The translations under genes were made by a program, and so were the position numbers. From contig SKOR01000037.1 of the NCBI GenBank assembly GCA_007119965.1, forward strand, positions 1 to 32,594: a stretch of DNA of 32,594 nucleotides, in the 5' to 3' direction. The first letter of the stretch is position 1. The number at the start of each line of letters is the position of its first letter. This stretch comes from Syntrophomonadaceae bacterium. Its GTDB lineage: Bacteria > Bacillota > Dethiobacteria > DTU022. The notes beneath the pieces were generated by a model that ran no database searches, was not told the origin of the DNA, and saw only the letters and a list, made by a program, of their open reading frames with translations. Positions 1 to 6,973 of the stretch are shown in pieces.

Positions 1-144
1 GAGCAGGCCGGCCCGCATGGAGGCGGGCCGCCGGGACCTGAGTCACGGAGGGCGAATGTCCCGGGCAGCCTAAAGCGGAGGGCTGAAGTTGAACCGCTGC
101 CGCTACCTGCGACAGAACCCGCAAATAACGGCGCTAACTGAACC
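1..144 (+). repeat. Right-hand part of a MITE-like dispersed repeat
   Basis: Positions 1 to about 122 match the reverse complement of about 3852 to 3972 at roughly 85 to 90 percent identity by eye, and the similarity continues weakly to about 144. The element ends in CGGCGCTAACTGAACC (129-144), which is the inverse of the start of the related fragment at 226. Inside are hairpin-forming blocks, for example GCCCGC/GCGGGC and CGGGAC/GTCCCG. The left end lies outside the window. No coding potential is evident. Confidence 0.75.
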
Positions 145-241
145 ACCCCATACCCATTCTGTTGACTGGGTAAAGGTTTTTTACTTGTCTTTACCCGGCC
201 CACTTTTTTCGTTAACACGGTTCAGTTAACGCCGGCATTTG
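129..241. repeat. 113-bp inverted-repeat unit with nested hairpin
   Basis: The ends CGGCGCTAACTGAACC (129-144) and GGTTCAGTTAACGCCG (226-241) are inverted repeats with one mismatch. Inside is a second inverted repeat, GGGTAAAG and CTTTACCC, followed by a GGCCCAC-T6 stretch that resembles a terminator. It may be simply the junction between two head-to-tail MITE copies, or a short element of its own. Confidence 0.5.
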
Positions 242-275
242 ACGTGTGGCGGAGCAGTTTTTAATGGCCGGGCAA
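226..275 (+). repeat. Left-end fragment of the same MITE-like repeat
   Basis: This stretch starts GGTTCAGTTAACGCCG and continues with CATTTGACGTGTGGCGGAGC, which is identical to the reverse complement of the segment around 4000-4021. Similarity stops at about 275, so this is a truncated left end. It has the same orientation as the right-hand part at 1-144. The 276-346 stretch after it holds only AT-rich DNA before the tRNA promoter. Confidence 0.7.
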
Positions 276-346
276 ATACATTGTTTAAATGATTGGATCC
301 TTTACACAATAAGAGGCGGGATTGTTTAATTAAAGCCTAAATATAA

Positions 347-375
347 TTGACAACCGCGGTCAAATCGAATAAAAT
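347..375 (+). promoter_or_regulatory. Sigma-A type promoter of tRNA-Trp
   Basis: A perfect -35 box TTGACA (347-352) is followed by a 17-base spacer and TAAAAT (370-375). Transcription should start near 382, just before the mature tRNA 5' end at 386. Confidence 0.8.
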
Positions 376-385
376 ACATTTGAAA

Positions 386-461
386 AGGGGAGTAGCTCAA
401 CTGGCAGAGCAGCGGTCTCCAAAACCGCAGGCTGCGGGTTCAAGTCCTGTCTCCCCTGCCA
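386..461 (+). tRNA. trnW: tRNA-Trp (anticodon CCA)
   Basis: A full 76-nt cloverleaf can be drawn. The acceptor stem AGGGGAG (386-392) pairs with CTCCCCT (451-457). The D stem is GCTC/GAGC, the anticodon loop carries CCA within GGTCTCCAAAACC, and the T loop is GGTTCAAGTCC. The discriminator is G and the CCA end (459-461) is encoded in the DNA, as is common in Firmicutes. The anticodon CCA reads UGG, tryptophan. It has its own promoter upstream and a hairpin downstream, so it is a single-gene unit. Confidence 0.97.
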
Positions 462-472
462 TTGAATACAGT

Positions 473-504
473 GAGATGCTGCAACACTATGCAGCATCTC
501 ATTT
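473..504 (+). terminator. Hairpin after tRNA-Trp, probable terminator
   Basis: GAGATGCTGC (473-482) and GCAGCATCTC (491-500) form a perfect 10-bp stem with an 8-nt loop, followed by ATTT. The short T tract makes it a weak but plausible intrinsic terminator. Confidence 0.65.
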
Positions 505-522
505 AAATGTATAAGTATTTTG

Positions 523-556
523 TATCTGCTTAGCTGACCTGCAGAACCGGACCCCC
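523..556 (-). repeat. Short dispersed palindromic repeat, copy 1
   Basis: Read on the minus strand this is GGTCCGGTTCTGCAGG followed by TCAGCTAAGCAGAT. It matches the family whose best copy is at 13321 (GATCCGGATC, TGCAGG, TTAACTGAGCAG). It lies in the gap between tRNA-Trp and rocD; nothing else is recognisable between 505 and 700. Confidence 0.6.
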
Positions 557-728
557 TGGAAACGCGAACAGATAATTAATTTATAACATCCACAGCGGCG
601 CCCTGTTTTGCATACTCGGGCAGAGTAATATAACGGCTTTCCCAAAGTGTTAAAAAGAAATTGAAAAACCATTTAAACAAGTATAAATCGTTAAGTTGCT
701 TCAATAACCTGAGGAGGTGCTGAAAGAT

Positions 729-1919
729 ATGGCTAACACTAATGAAATTATCAGTTTAACCGAAAAGTACAGTGCCCGTAATTACCTGCCTCTGCCTGTT
801 GTTCTTTCAAAAGGTGAGGGCGTCTGGGTCGAAGATCCCGAAGGAAATCGCTACATGGATATGCTTAGCGCTTATTCTGCGATGAACTTTGGTCACCGTC
901 ACCCCGAAATCATTAAAGCGCTGAAAGAACAGGCCGATAAAATAACGGTTACTTCACGGGCATTTCACAGTGATAACCTGGGCACTTTCTGCCGGATGCT
1001 GGCCGATTTAACAGGGAAAAGCAAGGTATTGCCAATGAACACAGGCGCTGAAGCAGTTGAAACGGCCATCAAGGCCGTACGGAGGTGGGCCTACAGGGTT
1101 AAAAATACTCCCTCCGATCAAGCTGAAATTATTGCCTGCAGCGGAAATTTCCACGGCAGGACTTCGACAATTGTTTCATTCAGTTCCGACCAGAGCTACA
1201 ATGCCGATTTTGGCCCTTTCACACCGGGTTTCAAATTGATCGAGTACGGCAGCATAGAGGCCCTGGAAGAAGCTATCGGCCCGAATACAGCCGGTTTTCT
1301 TGTTGAGCCGATCCAGGGTGAAGGGGGAATTATTATTCCACCTGAAGGGTACCTCAGCGCTGCTTATAAACTTTGCCGTGAAAACAACGTTATGTTTATC
1401 GCTGACGAGATTCAAACCGGATTTGGCCGCACCGGTAAAATGTTTTGCTGCGACTGGGAAGACGTTAAGCCTGATCTTTATGTCCTCGGTAAAGCACTTG
1501 GCGGGGGCGTCCTGCCTATTTCAGCAGTAACCGCCGATGAAGAAGTCCTGGGAGTATTTGAGCCCGGCTCACATGGTTCTACTTTTGGCGGAAACCCCCT
1601 GGCCTGCGCTGTTGCAATCAAAGCCCTGGGAGTCCTAAATAAAGAAGAACTGGTTAAAAAATCTGCCGAGCTCGGCAAATACTTTACAGATGAACTGAAG
1701 AAAATAAATAACCCTGTTATTGCCGATGTCAGGGGCAAAGGTATGATGGTCGGCGTTGAACTGACCGGGAAAGCCAGGCCTTACTGCGAACACCTGATGA
1801 AACTGGGTATTCTGGCCAAGGAAACTCACGATAATGTGATCAGGCTGGCACCGCCCTTAGTGATCAGCAAAGATGACCTGGACTGGGCCCTGAAAGCGCT
1901 TAAAGAAGTTTTCGCCTGA
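729..1919 (+). CDS. rocD: Ornithine aminotransferase
   Basis: This 396-residue PLP enzyme converts L-ornithine plus 2-oxoglutarate to glutamate-5-semialdehyde (which cyclises to P5C) plus glutamate, in the cytoplasm. It aligns along its whole length with Bacillus Roc[21 protein letters not shown] near the N-terminus, [13 protein letters not shown], the [11 protein letters not shown] motif with the PLP-contacting Asp near residue 226, and the Schiff-base Lys near 255 in VLGKALGGG. Length is normal for the family. I chose ATG 729 because GAGGAGG at 711-717 is a proper ribosome binding site for it; the GTG at 717 lies inside that site. A terminator follows directly, so it is a single-gene unit. 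Its product feeds pruA, the redox operon and proC downstream. Confidence 0.95.
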   Translation: MANTNEIISLTEKYSARNYLPLPVVLSKGEGVWVEDPEGNRYMDMLSAYSAMNFGHRHPEIIKALKEQADKITVTSRAFHSDNLGTFCRMLADLTGKSKVLPMNTGAEAVETAIKAVRRWAYRVKNTPSDQAEIIACSGNFHGRTSTIVSFSSDQSYNADFGPFTPGFKLIEYGSIEALEEAIGPNTAGFLVEPIQGEGGIIIPPEGYLSAAYKLCRENNVMFIADEIQTGFGRTGKMFCCDWEDVKPDLYVLGKALGGGVLPISAVTADEEVLGVFEPGSHGSTFGGNPLACAVAIKALGVLNKEELVKKSAELGKYFTDELKKINNPVIADVRGKGMMVGVELTGKARPYCEHLMKLGILAKETHDNVIRLAPPLVISKDDLDWALKALKEVFA

Positions 1920-1944
1920 TTATAAAGATATTTAAGCCACAGCA

Positions 1945-1975
1945 AAATGCCGCATTATTAATGCGGCATTTTTTT
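1945..1975 (+). terminator. Rho-independent terminator of rocD
   Basis: AAATGCCGCAT (1945-1955) pairs with ATGCGGCATTT (1961-1971) around a 5-nt loop and runs into seven or more Ts. It lies 25 bases after the rocD stop. Confidence 0.92.
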
Positions 1976-2005
1976 GCGCATTTTTGTATCCGCTCTCGTC
2001 TCTAA

Positions 2006-2037
2006 AGAGATCCGGATCTGCAGTTTGGCTGAACAGA
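2006..2037 (+). repeat. Short dispersed palindromic repeat, copy 2
   Basis: AGAGATCCGGATCTGCAG followed by TTTGGCTGAACAGATC. It contains the 12-bp palindrome AGATCCGGATCT and the CTGCAG box of the family. It sits between the rocD terminator and pruA. Confidence 0.65.
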
Positions 2038-2130
2038 TCCTATATTATTAGAATTTATACCTTTTTCAGGCAGGATCGAGTGTTTCAATGAAGAACATAT
2101 TATTAGACAACAAACAGATAGAACGTCTAT

Positions 2131-2159
2131 TTACTTATTATAAGAATTATTGTAAGTAA
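2131..2159. promoter_or_regulatory. AT-rich palindrome upstream of pruA, operator candidate
   Basis: TTACTTA (2131-2137) and TAAGTAA (2153-2159) are perfect inverted half-sites around an AT-rich core, about 100 bases before pruA. This could be an operator or just a chance AT-rich hairpin. No convincing -35/-10 pair was found between 1976 and 2262. Confidence 0.3.
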
Positions 2160-2262
2160 TGGCTTTAATCCGGGCTGCCAACGCTGCCCTGACTAAACAA
2201 TCACGGGATACTTTCAGACTGTCTAAATTAGAATATACCATTAATTTCATGGAGGGTTTAAA

Positions 2263-3810
2263 ATGATTCCTGATTTCAAGAACGAAGCTCCGACAGACTT
2301 TTCAGATGAAAAAAACCAGAACGCCATGCTGCAGGCAATCAAAAAAGCTAAAAATGAGTATGGCCGGGAATATGAACTGGTAATTGACGGCAAGAAGGTA
2401 AAAAGCGACGATAAGTTCGCATCGATTAATCCTTCAAACCCGGACGAGGTTGTAGGTTACGCCTTCAGTGCCAACAGGGAAATAACCGAACGGGCGATCC
2501 GGGCTGCCTCAAAATCTTTTGAAGAATGGAAGTTGGTTTCCCCCGGGATCAGGGCCCGTTACCTGTTCAAGGCGGCTGCATTAATGCGTAAACGTAAAGC
2601 CGAACTGACGGCAGCTATAGTCCTGGAGAACGGTAAGAATTGGGTCGAAGCTGACGGAGACGTTGCCGAAGCGATTGACTTCCTTGATTATTATGCCATA
2701 AGGGCCCTTCAACTGGCTGAAAGGCAGCCGTTAGCCCGGATTAAAGGGGAAGACAATGAACTGTACTATATACCGCTCGGTGTCGGTGTGGTTATTTCAC
2801 CCTGGAACTTCCCCCTGGCCATTTTAACCGGGATGACAGTCGGGCCCCTGGTGATGGGCAATTCAATTGTTCTCAAGCCGGCCAGCAACACACCCGTAGT
2901 TGCAGCGAAGTTTATGGAAATAATGGAAGAAGCGGGTGTGCCCGATGGGGTGATTAACCTTGTTTACGGCAGCGGCAGCGATATCGGTCACTACCTGGTC
3001 AGCCATCCCGGGATCAGGTTTATCAACTTTACAGGATCGAGGGAAGTGGGCCTGTATATCGTGGAAGAGGGAAACAAGATTCGGGAAGGGCAGAAATGGA
3101 TCAAGCGGATCAGCGCTGAAATGGGCGGTAAAAATGCGATCATAATTGACAGCGAAGCCGAAGTGGATTCTGCAGTCGCCTGTGTTATAGCCTCTGCTTT
3201 CGGTTACCAGGGCCAAAAATGTTCTGCCTGTTCAAGAGCAATAATTGATGAAAAGATCTACGATTATACTGTACAGCAGCTTGTTGAGAAGACCAAAGCA
3301 ATCAGGATCGGGCCGGCAGAGGACAGGGAAAATTTTATGGGCCCGCTGATTGATCAGGCCGCCCTTGACAAGTTTCTAAAATATGTTGAAATCGGAAACA
3401 GTGAAGGAAGAATCCTGTGCGGAGGCAGCAGGCTGAATAAAAGCGGCTACTATGTTGAACCGACCATATTTGAAGGTATCGAACCCCGGGCCCGCCTGGC
3501 CCAGGAGGAAATTTTCGGCCCCCTGCTGTCGTTGATCAAAGTAAAGGATTTTGACCAGGCTCTGGATGTGGCCAATGATACAGAATATGGGCTGACGGGA
3601 TCGGTATATTCAAATAACTGGTCCAAACTGGAGAAATCACGCCGGGACTTTCATGTCGGCAACCTCTATTTCAACCGTAAAAGCACTTCAGCGCTGGTCG
3701 GGGTCCATCCCTTCGGGGGCTACAATATGTCGGGTACGGGCGCAAAAGCCGGTGGAAACGACTACCTGTTACTCTTTAGCCAGGCCAAGGCAGTATCTGA
3801 AGAGCTTTGA
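2263..3810 (+). CDS. pruA: 1-Pyrroline-5-carboxylate dehydrogenase (L-glutamate gamma-semialdehyde dehydrogenase)
   Basis: This 515-residue aldehyde dehydrogenase oxidises glutamate-5-semialdehyde/P5C to glutamate with NAD+. The length equals Bacillus RocA. Visible motifs are the Rossmann NAD-binding region with SPWNFPLAILTG, the FTGSREVG loop, the EMGGKN segment and the catalytic Cys near residue 320 in GYQGQKCSACSR. The C-terminal GGYNMSGTG matches the RocA subgroup. It is the single-function form without a fused proline dehydrogenase (PutA) domain. ATG 2263 has GGAGGG seven or so bases upstream. Together with rocD it completes ornithine to glutamate conversion. A MITE-like repeat begins about 22 bases after the stop. 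Confidence 0.95.
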   Translation: MIPDFKNEAPTDFSDEKNQNAMLQAIKKAKNEYGREYELVIDGKKVKSDDKFASINPSNPDEVVGYAFSANREITERAIRAASKSFEEWKLVSPGIRARYLFKAAALMRKRKAELTAAIVLENGKNWVEADGDVAEAIDFLDYYAIRALQLAERQPLARIKGEDNELYYIPLGVGVVISPWNFPLAILTGMTVGPLVMGNSIVLKPASNTPVVAAKFMEIMEEAGVPDGVINLVYGSGSDIGHYLVSHPGIRFINFTGSREVGLYIVEEGNKIREGQKWIKRISAEMGGKNAIIIDSEAEVDSAVACVIASAFGYQGQKCSACSRAIIDEKIYDYTVQQLVEKTKAIRIGPAEDRENFMGPLIDQAALDKFLKYVEIGNSEGRILCGGSRLNKSGYYVEPTIFEGIEPRARLAQEEIFGPLLSLIKVKDFDQALDVANDTEYGLTGSVYSNNWSKLEKSRRDFHVGNLYFNRKSTSALVGVHPFGGYNMSGTGAKAGGNDYLLLFSQAKAVSEEL

Positions 3811-3831
3811 TTAATCGTGTCTGATTCAGTG

Positions 3832-4040
3832 GGGGTCAGTTTGCCGACTTTAGCTGGTTCTGCTGCAGGTAGCGGCAGCAGTTCAACTGCAGTCCTCCGC
3901 CCAGACTGCCCGGGACATTCGCCTTCCGCCGCCCAGGTCCCGGCGGCCCGCGTCCATGCGGGCCGGCCTGCTCCGGCCTTTGTTTCACCGGCCATTAAAG
4001 CTGCTCCGCCACACGTCAAATGCCGGTTCAACTGAGCCTC
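3832..4040 (-). repeat. MITE-like repeat, complete copy in inverted orientation
   Basis: The minus-strand reading from about 4040 to 3852 contains both blocks seen at 226-275 and 1-122, in that order, with a 30-base linker. Its ends (GGGGTCAGTTTGCCGAC at 3832 and, read inward from the other side, GGCTCAGTTGAACCGGC) are imperfect terminal inverted repeats. Total length is about 209 bp. It is GC-rich with several hairpins, including GCCCGC/GCGGGC and CGGGAC/GTCCCG. Open frames across it are not conserved-looking and I regard it as non-coding. It lies in inverted orientation to the copies at the left edge, so the two flank tRNA-Trp, rocD and pruA. Confidence 0.75.
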
Positions 4041-4096
4041 GTCAACAAAAATAAGCGGGCCGGGAAAAGATAATTATTTAAATATTGCAAAAGGTA

Positions 4097-4127
4097 TTGA
4101 CAAATTTTAATTACGGATCAATAATAG
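4097..4127 (+). promoter_or_regulatory. Promoter of the candidate ncRNA
   Basis: TTGACA (4097-4102) is followed by ATAATA (4121-4126) after 18 bases. Start of transcription would be at about 4131-4134, exactly where the 5' strand of the terminal helix of the RNA candidate begins. Confidence 0.6.
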
Positions 4128-4130
4128 TAC

Positions 4131-4436
4131 CCCAGGTTCCGAGAGACTGGATAGCGAACCAGACCTGGTTTGCAGGGAAGGCCGAAGTTGGTTAAGGGCT
4201 TACCAGGATCCGTGTTAGGGATATTACCTGTAACCAGGCGGCTGTGTGAACCGGGAATTGAAGGCCCCAGGGTCATTAAATTCCGGGCAGGCAGCACGAA
4301 AGAGCAGTAGCGAACTGAGGTTGGGCGAAAGCCATCCGGAGGTGGTGGCGGAAACTCAGCTGGTGAAGGATTCGCGAAGGAATTTCGTCGGGTATGCTAA
4401 AAGGCCTGTTGGAACCTGGCTCTTTATTGGCCAGGC
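4131..4436 (+). ncRNA. Candidate structured non-coding RNA, family unknown
   Basis: CCAGGTTCC (4132-4140) pairs perfectly with GGAACCTGG (4411-4419), closing a domain of about 290 nt in the manner of stand-alone structured RNAs. Inside are local hairpins: CTGG/CCAG (4147-4162), CCTG/CAGG (4164-4176), CTGAG/CTCAG (4315-4359) enclosing a GGC-GAAA-GCC tetraloop stem (4324-4333). The 3' strand CCTGG (4415-4419) can alternatively pair with CCAGG (4431-4435), so the terminal helix competes with a downstream hairpin, as in a switch. It has its own promoter and lacks a long T tract. It shows none of the signature sequences I know for RNase P RNA, tmRNA, SRP RNA or 6S RNA, and no riboswitch class I could match. 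A 70-codon open frame across it (4246-4458) is probably incidental. Confidence 0.5.
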
Positions 4437-4501
4437 ACCGGTAGGGCTATACAACTAATAAACACTCTTATAATCATTATTAAGATATCTTATCTATATC
4501 G

Positions 4502-4531
4502 TTGACAGCGTTAAACAGTCAATGATATAAT
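4502..4531 (+). promoter_or_regulatory. Promoter of the redox operon
   Basis: TTGACA (4502-4507) and a perfect TATAAT (4526-4531) are separated by 18 bases. TTGAC (4502-4506) and GTCAA (4518-4522) form an inverted repeat overlapping the -35 box, so a repressor or activator could bind here. The leader carries AAGGAG (4543-4548) with no start codon close by and a weaker AAGGAATAAGG just before the ATG at 4586. Confidence 0.75.
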
Positions 4532-4585
4532 TTTTGTGTGCAAAAGGAGATATTTCAGCAGTCCAATAAAAAAAAGGAATAAGGT

Positions 4586-6961
4586 ATGAACAACCATACA
4601 ACGCAGATCGATTCGATTATCAAGCAGCACGACAGCGATCCCGCCAACCTGATCATGATTTTGCAGGATATTCAGGCCCAGTTAAGTTACCTTCCTTCAG
4701 AAACAATAGAGCAAGTAGCAGGACAATTAAACATCCCCCTCTCTCAGATTTACTCAGTATCCACATTTTACAAGTCCTTTTCTTTAAAACCCCGCGGAAA
4801 ACATAAAATTGATGTATGCGAAGGAACCGCCTGCCACATCAGGGGCGCAGGTGTGCTGATGAGCCAGCTTTCGGAAGAGCTCGGTGTTTCTGCCGGCGGA
4901 ACCAGCGAAGACGGCGAGTTTTCATTAAATTCCGTTCACTGTGTCGGAGCCTGTGCTATGGCTCCCGTAGTGGTTATAGACGGGGTTTACCACGGCAGCA
5001 TAAACTCATCAAAGCTGATGAAAGAAGTAAAAAAATGCTGTTCTGCCGAACGGAAGGCTGCCGGCCCGCCCGGGAGCGACGAAGAGACGCCTGCCGTAAT
5101 TACCGATAGGATAGATTCACCCGAAGAGTTATTGGAACTTAATAAAACAATCAGCAAAAGATCACCAGTAGACGAACAAAAGATACTGGTCTGTGCCGGG
5201 ACAGGATGCCTGGCTAAGGGCAGCCTGGCAGTTGCCGGTGCTTTGAGTCGCGAACTTGAAGCCTGTGGCCTCGATATTCCCGTGAAAACCGTGCTCAAAA
5301 AAGTCGGCTGCCAGGGCTTCTGCGAGCAGGGACCGCTGGTAATCATCTCCCCCGATAATCTATTCTACACCGGGGTCACTGTTGATGACGCCCGGGACGT
5401 GATCCGGGATACGGTAATCAATAAGACCATAATAGAAAAACTGCTTTATCACGACCCAAATACGGACAGGGGTATCGACAGGTACGACGAGATACCTTTC
5501 TTTGCCGGGCAGCAGAGGATTGCCCTGCGCCATGTCGGGACAGTTAACCCCCTGGATATATACGACTATATTGTGCACGGCGGTTACAGTGCCCTTTTTA
5601 AAACTCTCTATTCAATGGAACCGGGGCAGGTTATCGATGAAATTGAAAATTCCGGCCTTCGCGGCAGGGGAGGGGGAGGATTCCCCACCGGCAGGAAGTG
5701 GCGGACTACAGCTTCGGTTAAAGCGGATATTCGCTATGTAATCTGTAACGGCGATGAAGGTGACCCGGGGGCGTTTATGGATCGCAGCATTATGGAAGGC
5801 GACCCGCATTCAGTAATTGAGGGAATGATCATCTGCGCCTATGCCGTCGGTTCTTCCCGGGGCTATATATATGTCCGCGAGGAGTATCCGCGGGCCTTAA
5901 AACATCTCCAGGGCGCTATCGACCAGGCCCGCGGAGCGGGCCTGCTGGGCAGTAATATCGGCGGAACCGGCTTTTCTTTTGACATTACCATTAACCGCGG
6001 GACCGGCGCCTTTATCTGCGGCGAATCAACAGCCCTGATGCAGTCAATCGAGGGCAGGGTCGGAGAGCCGCGGGCGAAATATATCCGTTCAGCAGAACGG
6101 GGACTCTACGATCAACCGACTGTTCTCAATAATGTCGAAACCCTGGTCAACATTCCCGCTATTATCGAACATGGAGCAGAATGGTTTGCCGCCACCGGTA
6201 CCCCGGGAAGCCCGGGAACCAAGGTATTTTCGGTAGTCGGCAAGGTTAAAAACACGGGCCTGGTAGAAGTTCCGATGGGGACAACGCTCAGGAGCGTGAT
6301 TTACGACCTCTGCGGAGGCATTTTGGCGGACAGGCAGTTTAAGGCCGTTCAAACAGGAGGCCCCTCGGGCGGCTGCCTGCCTGAAAGCAAATTAGATCTG
6401 CCCGTTGATTTCGACACACTTACCCGCGAAGGTTCGATGATGGGATCCGGCGGGATGATCATAATGGATGAAGATACCTGCATGGTAGATGTAGCCCGTT
6501 ACTTTACTGACTTCTTAACCCAGGAATCCTGCGGAAAATGCGGGGCCTGCAGGATCGGGCTGTCGAGCCTGCTGGCTGTTCTGGAAAAAATCTGCAGGGG
6601 TGAAGGCGCCTCAGGTGATATTGAAGATATTGAAAAACTGCTTGACGTTCTGGAACAGGGATCATTATGCGGGCTTGGAAAGTCTGCCCCAAACCCCGTC
6701 CGCAGCACATTGGCCCACTTCAGGGCGGAATACCTGGCCCATATCGAAGAAAAAAGGTGCCCGGCAGGAGTCTGCAGGGGCCTGATTAATTTTGAAATCA
6801 ACGATTTATGCACCGGCTGCCGGCGCTGTGCCGGGGCCTGTCCTCAAAAAGCAATTCAGGGCGATAAAAAAGAGAAGCATATTATAGACCAACAGCTCTG
6901 CAACCAGTGCGGAATCTGCAAAGCAACCTGTACCTTTGAAGCAGTAAGCATCATTAAGTAA
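4586..6961 (+). CDS. NuoE-NuoF fusion: NADH-oxidoreducing FMN/Fe-S subunit
   Basis: A 791-residue electron-input/output subunit. Residues 1-150 are a NuoE-type thioredoxin-like domain with [2Fe-2S] ligands C78, C83, C119 and C123. Residues 190-275 are a second thioredoxin-like [2Fe-2S] domain (C193, C198, C232, C236). Residues 300-700 are NuoF: the FMN/NADH loop GRGGGGFPTGRKW at 350-362, an SLBB region and the N3-type [4Fe-4S] ligands C639, C642, C645 and C685. The C-terminus adds a 2[4Fe-4S] ferredoxin (C732-C742, C762-C772). NuoF with an extra N-terminal [2Fe-2S] and a C-terminal ferredoxin is the layout of HydB in bifurcating [FeFe]-hydrogenases and NADP-reducing hydrogenase HndC, not respiratory complex I. 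NuoE is normally separate, so the fusion is notable. It starts an operon; the next gene begins 12 bases later. Confidence 0.9.
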   Translation: MNNHTTQIDSIIKQHDSDPANLIMILQDIQAQLSYLPSETIEQVAGQLNIPLSQIYSVSTFYKSFSLKPRGKHKIDVCEGTACHIRGAGVLMSQLSEELGVSAGGTSEDGEFSLNSVHCVGACAMAPVVVIDGVYHGSINSSKLMKEVKKCCSAERKAAGPPGSDEETPAVITDRIDSPEELLELNKTISKRSPVDEQKILVCAGTGCLAKGSLAVAGALSRELEACGLDIPVKTVLKKVGCQGFCEQGPLVIISPDNLFYTGVTVDDARDVIRDTVINKTIIEKLLYHDPNTDRGIDRYDEIPFFAGQQRIALRHVGTVNPLDIYDYIVHGGYSALFKTLYSMEPGQVIDEIENSGLRGRGGGGFPTGRKWRTTASVKADIRYVICNGDEGDPGAFMDRSIMEGDPHSVIEGMIICAYAVGSSRGYIYVREEYPRALKHLQGAIDQARGAGLLGSNIGGTGFSFDITINRGTGAFICGESTALMQSIEGRVGEPRAKYIRSAERGLYDQPTVLNNVETLVNIPAIIEHGAEWFAATGTPGSPGTKVFSVVGKVKNTGLVEVPMGTTLRSVIYDLCGGILADRQFKAVQTGGPSGGCLPESKLDLPVDFDTLTREGSMMGSGGMIIMDEDTCMVDVARYFTDFLTQESCGKCGACRIGLSSLLAVLEKICRGEGASGDIEDIEKLLDVLEQGSLCGLGKSAPNPVRSTLAHFRAEYLAHIEEKRCPAGVCRGLINFEINDLCTGCRRCAGACPQKAIQGDKKEKHIIDQQLCNQCGICKATCTFEAVSIIK

Positions 6962-6973
6962 GAAAGGAAAAAT

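Noticed and set aside
717-728. GTG 717 as start of rocD
   Set aside because: It overlaps the GAGGAGG ribosome binding site that properly serves ATG 729.
3762-4035. Open frames on both strands over the 3.8 to 4.0-kb repeat
   Set aside because: They are low-complexity Ala/Gly/Pro/Arg frames from a GC-rich repeat, one overlaps the pruA end, and the other repeat copy does not preserve them.
4131-4436. RNase P RNA, tmRNA, SRP RNA, 6S RNA or a group II intron
   Set aside because: The conserved GAGGAAAGTCC of RNase P, the tmRNA ends, the SRP GGAAGCAGC loop and an intron domain V were all looked for and not found. The promoter and closing helix fit a stand-alone RNA but no family matched.
4246-4458. 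70-codon open frame MNRELKAPG... across the RNA candidate
   Set aside because: It has no ribosome binding site, no domain that I know, and lies inside a region better explained by base pairing. It is kept only as a possible refutation of the ncRNA call.
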